From positions 109,660 to 173,659 of the forward strand of contig NZ_WTUZ01000037.1 in assembly GCF_009882985.1 (NCBI RefSeq): a stretch of 64,000 nucleotides of DNA. The letters are read 5' to 3'. Source of the stretch: Paenibacillus silvestris. GTDB taxonomy: Bacteria > Bacillota > Bacilli > Paenibacillales > NBRC-103111. Below, in pieces: positions 25,560-33,600 of the stretch; the first letter of the stretch is position 1, and each line of letters opens with the position of its first letter. The translations under genes and the position numbers were made by a program. Under the pieces are notes generated by a model. It did no database searches. It worked only from the letters and a program-made list of their open reading frames with translations, and had not been told where the DNA came from.

Positions 25560-26330
25560 ATGATTTGTTTCGCTCTATTAGCTCACGAGAACGAACCTAC
25601 GCTTCGCCAACAAATTAGGAATCTTCGCAAATATAACCCGAATGCTTTTATCGTTCTCTATAACGGCGGCATCGACAGGAGCTTCGGCAAAGAGGTATGC
25701 CAGAGCGAGCACATCCTCTACTGTCCCTACAGCAGACCCCTGCGCAGAGGACGAACTGGACGATTCTTTTATGACGTCATGAGATGGCTGGAAGATACCC
25801 GGATTCCATACGAGTATTTAGTTTATACCGAGTATGATGTGATGTTCATTCACGACGGATTTGAGGCGTTTTTGAGCCATCACATGGAAGGTTATGATTG
25901 TTTGGTCGAGGCCCTAAAAACAGAGACGACACCTCACAAAAGCAATTGGACAACAGCACTCGGCATGTGGAAGGAGTGGGGGCTTTGGCAGCCGTTTTTC
26001 CAAAGCAACCACTTCTACGGCACGTTCAACCCCATGCAAGTTTATCGGCATCGTCTAGTGAAGAACATGCTGGCTAGAGTGAACAAGCCGCTGTTCGAGC
26101 AAATTCTCGCCAAAACGGATGTGTTTGCGCTGGGTGAAATTCTGTATATGACGCTTGCAATGCAGAGCGGAGCCAAGTGCCAAGAGTATCCGGCCAATAT
26201 CAGGAAGTGCTTCCGCTATCGTCCGAATATTTCCTTGCAAGAAATTCAAGAAGCTTCACAGAAATCAGAAGTCATGTTTGCTCATCCCGTCAAAGACGAT
26301 TCCGTACGCGCTTGGATAAGCACATTATGA
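25560..26330 (+). CDS. LYNGG/FGK-family glycosyltransferase-like protein (member 5)
   Basis: 256 residues, third of the triplet. Motifs: CFALLAHENEPTLRQQIRNL, VLYNGGIDRSFGKEVC, CPYSRPLRRGRTGRFFYDVM, YEYLVYTEYDVMFIHDGF, FNPMQVYRHRLVKNMLARV, LGEILYMTLAMQSGAKC and VMFAHPVKDDSVRAWI. The frame is open to 25446, but ATG 25560 has AAAGGAGG upstream and aligns with the other members; the upstream part lies inside member 4. The conserved R-P-L, T-G-R-F and W-K-E-W stretches shared with members 3 and 4 are absent or changed in members 1 and 2, so the triplet forms its own subgroup. Confidence 0.65.
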   Translation: MICFALLAHENEPTLRQQIRNLRKYNPNAFIVLYNGGIDRSFGKEVCQSEHILYCPYSRPLRRGRTGRFFYDVMRWLEDTRIPYEYLVYTEYDVMFIHDGFEAFLSHHMEGYDCLVEALKTETTPHKSNWTTALGMWKEWGLWQPFFQSNHFYGTFNPMQVYRHRLVKNMLARVNKPLFEQILAKTDVFALGEILYMTLAMQSGAKCQEYPANIRKCFRYRPNISLQEIQEASQKSEVMFAHPVKDDSVRAWISTL

Positions 26331-26352
26331 TCAAGCAGCCAAGGAGGAAACC

Positions 26353-27321
26353 ATGATGAAACAAAGGATTCTGGTTACCGGGGGTGCGGGGTTCATCGGA
26401 AGCCACCTGGTGGACTCACTTCTCTTGGAGGATAACTACGAAGTGCTTGTGATCGATAACTTTGATGACTACTATGATCGCAAAGTGAAGGAGAACAACA
26501 TCCATAATCACTTGCGCTCACCTAGATACGAACTGGTTGAAGCCGACATTCGGGACAGAGCCGGCATGGACCGTGTGTTCAGCGCATGGAAACCGGACGC
26601 CGTTGTCCATCTGGCCGCCAAAGCAGGTGTCCGGCCCTCTCTGGAAATCCCGAGCACCTACGTCGACGTCAATCTTGCGGGCACGGTCAATCTGCTGGAC
26701 GCATCTGTCAAATACGGCGTTTCCAAATTTGTTTTTGGATCGTCGAGCTCAGTTTACGGCTTGAATGACAAGGTGCCGTTCTCGGAAACCGATCCTACCC
26801 TGCTCATCGCCTCCCCTTACGGCGCTACCAAAGCTTCAGGCGAAGCGCTGTGCCGCAGCTATAGCCACTGCTTCGCCTTGCCGATTGTCGCTCTGCGCTT
26901 CTTCACCGTATTCGGTCCTCGGCAGCGGCCGGATCTGGCCATTCACCTGTTTGCCAAAAAAATAGCAAAGGGCGAACCCATCTCCCTATTCGGAGACGGC
27001 ACAACGAGTCGCGATTATACGTATGTAGCCGATATCGTCGCAGGCATTCGCAAATCGATTGATTACGACCATCCCGGCTACGAAGTGTTTAACCTCGGGA
27101 ACGACCATCCGACTAGTTTGCTGAGCCTTGTCACCGTCTTGGAGAATGCGATGAGCAAGAAGGCAATCATCAACTGGAAGCCGATGCAGATCGGCGATGT
27201 CCCACGGACGTGGGCCAATTTCGAAAAAGCGCACACTCTCTTGGGCTACACGCCATCGACGAGCTTAGAGGCGGGCATTGAGCGCTTTGTGCAGTGGCTC
27301 CAGGAACAGCCGCTGGTGTAA
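26353..27321 (+). CDS. Nucleotide-sugar 4-epimerase, UDP-glucuronate 4-epimerase-like
   Basis: 322 residues, extended SDR. ILVTGGAGFIGSHLVDSLLL binds NAD, and VIDNFDDYYDRKVKENNI is the stretch typical of the CapI/UDP-glucuronate epimerase branch. HLAAKAGVRPSLEIP, GSSSSVYGLNDKVPFSETDP, the catalytic SPYGATKASGEA and RFFTVFGPRQRPDLAIH follow. With ugd nearby it would turn UDP-GlcA into UDP-GalA; action on other UDP-sugars cannot be excluded. AAGGAGG precedes the ATG. Last gene of the plus-strand operon begun at 22030, followed by a terminator at 27352. Confidence 0.8.
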   Translation: MMKQRILVTGGAGFIGSHLVDSLLLEDNYEVLVIDNFDDYYDRKVKENNIHNHLRSPRYELVEADIRDRAGMDRVFSAWKPDAVVHLAAKAGVRPSLEIPSTYVDVNLAGTVNLLDASVKYGVSKFVFGSSSSVYGLNDKVPFSETDPTLLIASPYGATKASGEALCRSYSHCFALPIVALRFFTVFGPRQRPDLAIHLFAKKIAKGEPISLFGDGTTSRDYTYVADIVAGIRKSIDYDHPGYEVFNLGNDHPTSLLSLVTVLENAMSKKAIINWKPMQIGDVPRTWANFEKAHTLLGYTPSTSLEAGIERFVQWLQEQPLV

Positions 27322-27351
27322 GATAAGCGAGCCGCGATCTTATTAAACCTT

Positions 27352-27402
27352 AAAGAAGCTCTCCCTCGGTCATTTGATGACTTCTGGGATAGCTTCTTTT
27401 TC
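27352..27402 (+). terminator. Probable terminator of the GT8-to-epimerase operon
   Basis: The arms AAAGAAGCT (27352-27360) and AGCTTCTTT enclose an inner GTCAT/ATGAC hairpin, and a TTTTTCT tail follows. It lies about 30 bases after the epimerase stop. Confidence 0.7.
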
Positions 27403-27573
27403 TGCGGATTGAGGTCATACGCCTTGACTGAAGCGTTCATCCGACAAACGTGCTTCCTAGTTCACTCGCCCCTTGGAGTTTCCGGGCGCTCGCGAATTCT
27501 GGGCGCTCCTTGCTTTGCCAGCGCATGGCGGTGATCAACCCTGGCTGCGCTGCTGAGTAGATCGGTCGTTTGT

Positions 27574-27762
27574 AGTTAACGCCGATTCCTCCTGCTATTT
27601 GCTAAGTTTTTACCGTTTTTGGTGATTAACTGGATTTTCTGGCGTTAAATTCGTCATATCTGACGAATTTGAGGCAGCTACTCATCATTTAGCTGGAGCT
27701 TCTCCCGTTAATCCATTCCTTGCTACTGAGCAGCGCAGATTAACGGTAGTTTTTCCATTTAT
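27574..27762. repeat. Intergenic repeat, family B, copy 1
   Basis: About 189 bases whose ends match those of the element at 42610-42796. The left end reads GTTAACGCCGATTCCTCCTG, and the right end shares GAGCAGCGCAGATTA followed by CGGTAG and TTTTTCCATTTA. Internal units of the type AACTGGA-TTTCT-GCGTTA occur in both directions. It codes for nothing. It lies in the 27322-28168 gap between operons. Confidence 0.75.
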
Positions 27763-27783
27763 CTTAGCTGCGTACGGCGCATA

Positions 27784-27963
27784 GAGGAACCTGAGGGCGC
27801 TATTCGCGCCCCTCAGGCCTGTTTGACAGATCTTGGGGAACTACAGGGCGTTATTTCTATGTAATTGGCGGAATATCCGCCGATTGTATAGAAATAACGG
27901 AACATAGTTCCCCTCCGAGCGTAAAGGCGCATATTTCTCTGAAATAGCGCCCTGTAGTTCCCC
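27784..27963. repeat. Intergenic repeat cluster, family A (three units) with a hairpin
   Basis: A hairpin of CCTGAGGGCGC type at 27790-27817 is followed by a family A unit GGGGAACTACAGGGCGTTAT at 27835. Inverted units sit at 27891-27913 and 27941-27963. The first two units form a palindrome with arms of about 40 bases (27835-27913). It codes for nothing. Confidence 0.75.
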
Positions 27964-27997
27964 AGTCGAGCTGCAACCGCAGATTCTGTTTCTTGCT

Positions 27998-28085
27998 TCT
28001 TGCCTCTGCCCCTGCCTCTGCTCCCGCATCTGCCCCTGCCCCCGCTTCCGCATCCGCCTCTGCCCCTTCGGCCCGCTCCCGTCCC
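27998..28085. repeat. Low-complexity hexanucleotide tract (GCCCCT/GCCTCT-like)
   Basis: About 88 bases of degenerate six-base units rich in C and T on the plus strand (CCTCTG, CCCCTG, CGCATC). It looks like the hexamer tract inside the MocR gene at 45445-45678. No coding sense is apparent. It ends just before the terminator of the CotSA-like gene. Confidence 0.65.
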
Positions 28086-28114
28086 GCAGCTCCCTCAACT
28101 GCCCCCAACGCAAA

Positions 28115-28138
28115 AAGGCCAACCCCAAAGTTGGCCTT
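28115..28138 (-). terminator. Terminator of the CotSA-like gene 28169-29311
   Basis: On the minus strand AAGGCCAAC pairs with GTTGGCCTT around a short loop, and TTTTTG follows. It lies about 30 bases after the gene's stop. Confidence 0.85.
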
Positions 28139-28168
28139 CACACAACACATATGCCGCTGTTTTCACCC

Positions 28169-29311
28169 TCATACATACAATTCTTGCAATCGCTTGGCAA
28201 CGTGCTGGAACCCATAGTTGCCTTCCACAAAGTTGCGGCCAGCCCTGCCTAACTCATCCGCCTTCGAAGGATTCGTGAAAATGTGGCTAATCGAGTTGGC
28301 GAATGCCCACGGATCGGTGTAGGAGCTTATGACGATGCCATTCTTATGGTTCGTTATAATCTCGGCATTTCCCCCGCGATTCGTCGTAATGATCGGGAGG
28401 CCCGCTCCCATGGCCTCATAGTGTACTCTAGCCAGCGGCTCCTGCCACTGGGAACTGCAGACGAACACATCTCCTAACAGGTAGATGGAGGGAATTTTGC
28501 TCGGAGGCACAAAGTTTGTGAACACAACCCTGTTTTTTCCGAGTGAATTGCCAAGTTTTCGCAAGTTCGATATATAATCGTCTACCCGGTTATCGCTGAA
28601 CCATTTGCTTCCGACGATGACCAGCACGGCATCATCGTGCTTTTGGATGACTCGCTGCATCGCCCGCAGCAGAACGTCTGCCCCTTTGTTGGCAGAAAGC
28701 CGTCCAACGAACAACACAACTTTTTTATTGTCGACGCCGTATTTTCTGCGCAATGCCTTTCTTTCGGCCTGAGCATCTTCGCGCCAGATGGGTTTGTACT
28801 GCTCCAGATTAATGCCAGAGTACACCGTTTTCACCTTACTTGCTGCTTCAGGGAAACGGTCCACAATCGTTTTTCCAATGTAGTTGGAGATGGACATGAT
28901 GTTGTGGGCTATTTTAACCACATTGCGTCCCTTGTCATCCGGCAGTTTCTGTTTGCGAAACATCTCATTATGGCAGCTCAAAACAACTCGGCTCCCAGGC
29001 ATAGCTTGCTTAATAATAGGTACGTTTAAGGGCCGATTAAACACATGAATGACATCAAAAATCCGATTGTCAGCCCTCAACTTCTTCAACTCACCTGCAA
29101 CATTCATTTGATAATTATTTTTCGCAACCCGAATATACGTCACGCCTTTTACTACCTCCCGGTCGCGAAGGTCATTGTCTTTTATGCAAAATACCGTTAT
29201 TTCATGATTTTCTTTTAAATAAGGAATAACGCCATCGATGAAAATTTGAATGGCCCCTCCCCTGATGGAAGGAACGGTTAACATTTCCGTACAAATTAAA
29301 GCAATCTTCAC
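28169..29311 (-). CDS. CotSA-like glycosyltransferase family 4, copy 2
   Basis: 380 residues, GT-B fold, strongly similar along its full length to the 17545-16391 gene: ALICTEMLTVPSIRGGAIQI, DVIHVFNRPLNVPI, VLSCHNEMFRKQKL, VVLFVGRLSANKGADVLLRA, VCSSQWQEPLARVHYEAMGA and LPIITTNRGGNAE. It starts at GTG 29311 with GGAG eight bases upstream; an open extension to 29341 overlaps the upstream gene. It lies 26 bases after the third CotSA-like gene and ends at its own terminator. The two near-copies flank different partners: one pairs with CotS genes, the other with the giant repeat protein. They may glycosylate different coat targets. Confidence 0.85.
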   Translation of the reverse strand: MKIALICTEMLTVPSIRGGAIQIFIDGVIPYLKENHEITVFCIKDNDLRDREVVKGVTYIRVAKNNYQMNVAGELKKLRADNRIFDVIHVFNRPLNVPIIKQAMPGSRVVLSCHNEMFRKQKLPDDKGRNVVKIAHNIMSISNYIGKTIVDRFPEAASKVKTVYSGINLEQYKPIWREDAQAERKALRRKYGVDNKKVVLFVGRLSANKGADVLLRAMQRVIQKHDDAVLVIVGSKWFSDNRVDDYISNLRKLGNSLGKNRVVFTNFVPPSKIPSIYLLGDVFVCSSQWQEPLARVHYEAMGAGLPIITTNRGGNAEIITNHKNGIVISSYTDPWAFANSISHIFTNPSKADELGRAGRNFVEGNYGFQHVAKRLQELYV

Positions 29312-29337
29312 CCTGTTCACTCCAGTCGTATACGGTT

Positions 29338-30471
29338 TCAAGTGGTCTGATATAGATTCGATAGCCGCCGTGCATACTTTTCAAAATTGTAACGATCCGT
29401 AATCAACTTCCGGTTCGCGCGTCCTATTTCGACGCGTTTCTCAGGGTTGTTTAATAACTTGATGATAGCCTGTGCATAGGCTTCCGGTTCTCTATAAAGA
29501 TCAATGATATAACCGTTTCTCTCATTCAAAACAACCTCAGGATTTCCCCCTCGATTCGAGCTGATGATCGGGATGCCGGCTGCCATAGCTTCATACTGAA
29601 CTCTTGCAAGCGGCTCCTGCCACTGAGAGGGACAAACCAGTATATCGCTCATCGTATAATAGCCCGGGAGCCTGTCTACCGGTATAAAATTGGTAAAATA
29701 AATAAAAGAGGACACAGATAAAGCTCTGCTTTGAAGCTTCTTGACATAATTGCTAATAGTCCTGTCACCATACCACTTACTCCCTATGATCACTAGCGCT
29801 GTTTTCGGATGCTTTCTGATAACGAGTCTCATGGCATTAATCAGATGATGACACCCTTTTTTTGGGAGCAGCCTGCCGACAAAGAGGACGACATGGTAAC
29901 CAGGGGGAATACCCAATTCTCTCTTTAGCTTTTCGGCAATCTTTTTACCTTCCATGGTGAAATGAGGCGTAAATCGCTTAGGATCTTCTCCCGTGTAGAG
30001 CGTAGTGATTTTGCTGCTGACTGTAGGAATGGCTTTGATAATATCCTCTGCAACGAATTTACTGACGGTAATGAGATGATCAGCTAATTCGAAAGCGTGA
30101 AGTGCAGCCTGATCCTGCATTTCGTGATTGATTAGTAAGTTGTGAAGCGATAAATAAACGCGGGCAGTCGGAACTGCTCTCTTCATTTCTTTAACCCAAT
30201 CCGGTCTATTATATAATTGAACTACGTCAAATAACTGGTTTTCACAGTAGCTCCGCACATCACTGAAATAACTGGATTGATCATAACGAATGAATCTCAC
30301 ACCATTCATCCGTTCATCATTGCTGAACGAAGGATCCTGTATCGAAAATACCGTAACCGAGTGACCCAATCTGCTTAAGTAGGGAGCCATACGATCAACT
30401 AATAACTCAATCGCTCCGCTTTTGATCGGTGGACACGGCAGAGAATCTGGGCAGATTAAGGCAATTTTCAT
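29338..30471 (-). CDS. CotSA-like glycosyltransferase family 4, copy 3
   Basis: 377 residues, GT-B fold, a more distant member of the CotSA-like set: MKIALICPDSLPCPPIKSGA, DVVQLYNRPDWVKE, VYLSLHNLLIN, HVVLFVGRLLPKKGCHHLIN, VCPSQWQEPLARVQYEAMAA and IPIISSNRGGNPE. AAAGGAGG lies before ATG 30471. A terminator at 30579-30611 separates it from the repeat-protein gene upstream, so it may have its own promoter in the ~110 bases between. It is followed within 26 bases by CotSA-like copy 2. Confidence 0.85.
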   Translation of the reverse strand: MKIALICPDSLPCPPIKSGAIELLVDRMAPYLSRLGHSVTVFSIQDPSFSNDERMNGVRFIRYDQSSYFSDVRSYCENQLFDVVQLYNRPDWVKEMKRAVPTARVYLSLHNLLINHEMQDQAALHAFELADHLITVSKFVAEDIIKAIPTVSSKITTLYTGEDPKRFTPHFTMEGKKIAEKLKRELGIPPGYHVVLFVGRLLPKKGCHHLINAMRLVIRKHPKTALVIIGSKWYGDRTISNYVKKLQSRALSVSSFIYFTNFIPVDRLPGYYTMSDILVCPSQWQEPLARVQYEAMAAGIPIISSNRGGNPEVVLNERNGYIIDLYREPEAYAQAIIKLLNNPEKRVEIGRANRKLITDRYNFEKYARRLSNLYQTT

Positions 30472-30578
30472 GAAAGTCCTCCTTTCTTAGATGAATGCTA
30501 TTTAGGGTTATTCTCTATCCTATTCTTCAAGACGCATAAGTGATTGTACATATCCAAAAAAAGCTCCGCGAATCACAC

Positions 30579-30611
30579 AAAAAAGGATCACGCCTAGTAG
30601 ACGCAATCCTT
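30579..30611 (-). terminator. Terminator of the giant repeat-protein gene
   Basis: On the minus strand AAGGATTGCG pairs with CGTGATCCTT (two G-U pairs) and TTTTTTG follows. It lies 13 bases after the stop of the repeat protein. Confidence 0.8.
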
Positions 30612-30624
30612 ATAAAGGAAGTCA

Positions 30625-33600
30625 TTACCCTTTGGTCCCTATGGAAATCCAGTTAAGAATCCCGTACGCGTCTGGTGAAAAACGGGAACGCACAATGATC
30701 ATTTGCGCGGAATTCGTTTGTTTTTGTTTGATAACGGCATAACACGAAGGATGACTTGTTGTCGCTGTGATTACATAGTTAACATCTGCATACGGTTCAT
30801 CAAAGAGCAGCGTTACTTCGACAGTTTCGTCCTGCACTTTTAACTCAAAAGGAACTAGCCCGAATTGCTGCAAAGCCGTCTGCTTAGCCGCAGGAACATG
30901 CACAGCGTTAAAGCTAAGCTTGCTCTCATCCACACTACCCGCTGCCAGCTTCGTAGCTTCAATTGTCCCTTCAGCCAAATGTTCCCCCTGAACGGCACCA
31001 GCGATGATTTTACTGCTGTCAACACTGTTTGGCGACAGATGGAAGCTGCTAATTGCGCCAAATACCAACTTGCTGCCGTCCACACTGCTTGGTGCCAGTT
31101 TGCCGCTATCCACACTGCTGCTCGCCAGTTTGGAACTGTCAATGCTGCCTGCTCCAAGATGGAAAGCACTAATCGAGCCAGGAGCCAGCTTACTGCCATC
31201 GATACTGTTTGCTCTAATCTTGGCGCCGTCCATAGCACCCGCTGCCAGATGTTCGCTGCTGACCGAGCCTGCTGCCAGAATGCTGCCATCTATGCTGCCT
31301 GCCGCCAGCTTCGAGCCGCTGAGTGCGCCGTCTGCCAAGTGATCTCCCGTCACTGCGCCAAATGCTAATTTACTGCTGTCAACGCTATTCTCAGCCAGTT
31401 TGTTGCTATCAATCGCGCCATCCGCGATATGACTGCCATTCACCGCGCCAGTTGTCAATTTGCTACCATCGATACTGCTTGCTTTGAGCTTGGCGCCATC
31501 TAAAGCACCTTCCGCCAGATGATCGCTGCTTACCGATCCAGGGGCTAGTTTGGTGCCATCCACGCTGCCAGCGGATAAATGATAGCCGATGATCGCGCTT
31601 GGGGCTATCTTGCCGCCGTCAATACTGCCTGCCGCCAGTTTCGCGCCAAATAATGCACCGTCAGCCAAATGATCTCCTGTGACTGCGCCAGGGGACAATT
31701 TACTGCTATCTACGCTGTTTGCAGCAAGTTTGCCGCTGTCGATCGCACCATCTACGATATGGCTGCCATTCACGGAACCAGCTGTCAGCTTGCTGCCATC
31801 GACGCTGCCGGATGCCAGCTTCACCGCATCCACTACGCCGTCCGCGAGATGAAAGTTGCTCACCGCGCCAGCTACCAGCTTGCTGCCATCCACGCTGCCC
31901 GTTGCCAGCTTCACGCTAGTCACTGAGCTGACGCTTAGGTGCTCGCTGTTCACAGCGTTTTCCACGAGTTTGCTGCCGTCCACACTAAGTGCCGCCAGCT
32001 TGCTGCCGTTCACTGCGCCTTGTGCGATGTGATCGCTGTTCACTGCACCAGACACCAGCTTGCTGCTGTCCACGCTGCCAGGTGCCAGCTTCGCTCCGCT
32101 AATAACTCCGTCAACCAGGTGATCTGTTTTTACAGCGCCGACTGCCAGCTTAGAGCTAACTACACTGCTGTCCGCCAGCTTTGATGCATCAACAATCCCT
32201 GCAACTAAATGACTGCGAACTACAGCCCCTTCAGCGAGCTTCGTGGAGTCAATTATACTCTCTGCCAAGTGCTCCCGTTGAATGGCGCTTGGAATGATCT
32301 TGCTGCTATCCACGCTGCCTTTCGCAAGCTTGATGCCATCTATCGCCCCATCTACGATGTGCTCATGATTCACAGCTCCTGCGGTCAACTTGCTGCTATC
32401 CACGCTGCCCGTCGCGAGCTTCGCCCCATACACCGAGCTATCCGCAAGATGATAGTTGCTGATCGCGCCAAGGCTCAATTTCGTACCATCTACGGAATTT
32501 GCCGCCAGATTTTCATTCTCGACCGCACCGGCTGCCAGATGCTCGCTTGCGATAACGCCAAGTCCAAGCTTCGCTCCGGTAACTGCGCCATCAGCCAGCT
32601 TATCACCTGTTACGGCACCCGCTGTCAGCTTCGCGCTATCCACGCTTTCCTTCGCCAGCTTCGTGATGGTCACAGCTCCGTCAGCGATATGCTCGCTGCC
32701 AATCGCCCGTGCTGCCAGCTTCGCACTGCTGATCGCGCCATCGGCCAAATGCCTTGAGCTGAGCGCACCAGCTACCAGTTTGCTGCCATGGATGCTCTCG
32801 TTCGCCAGCTTCGCAGCCGTAATCGCACCGTCAACAATATGCTCGCTGTGAACAGATTTACTAGCAATTTTACGGCCCGTTACGCTGGAATCAGCCAGTT
32901 TAGCTTCTGTAACGGCTTGCTCTCCTAGTTTGCCAGTCGTTACGGCTTGCTCCTGCAGAGCTCTCGCTGAGATTGCTCCAGGCTGCAGATGCTGCGCGCC
33001 AACTGCGCTATTCGCCAGCTTCTCGTCGGTGACTGCCCCTTTCGCAAGGGTTTCTCCAGTAATGGATTGCTCCATTAACTTCGTTCCATCCAAGCTCCTG
33101 TCAGCAAAAATATTAAGAGTAATCGAGCCTTGCGCCAAGTGCTGGGACGAAATCGACCCAGGCTTAAGATGGCTGCCAGCGATACTATTTTCTTGAAGAT
33201 GACGAGTTTCGATGCTCATGGAAGCAATTTTGGTGCCTGTCACGGCTTCTTCCGCGATTTTGCTTGTCGTGATCGTTTGATCCTGCAAATGCTGAGTCGT
33301 AACCGCCTCTTCAGCAATATGATCACGTTCAATCGCAGATTCCCCGATCAGTTCAGCGCCAATTACACCATTCCCGATGTGCTCTGAGCGGATAACGCCT
33401 AAGCCCAGCTTCTCACTGGTAACGGCTGCATCAAGCAAGTGTGCAGTTCCAATCGTTCCTAGCGAAACGTGTGTCCCAAGTACCGCCCCTTCTACCAAAT
33501 GCTCGCTGGCCACGATGCCTTGGTGCAAGTGCTCAGCTGTAATTGAACTTGCTGCGAGCTTATCAGAGGTCACACTGTGCTGCTTCAGCTTCGATGAATC

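Noticed and set aside
27841..28150. Open frames on the minus strand in the gap before the CotSA-like gene
   Set aside because: They lie over family A repeats and a hexamer tract, have no ribosome site, and their composition is that of the repeats.
27322..28168. Insertion sequence ends flanking the repeat-rich gap
   Set aside because: No transposase, no clear terminal inverted repeats bounding a single element, and no target duplication that I could see.
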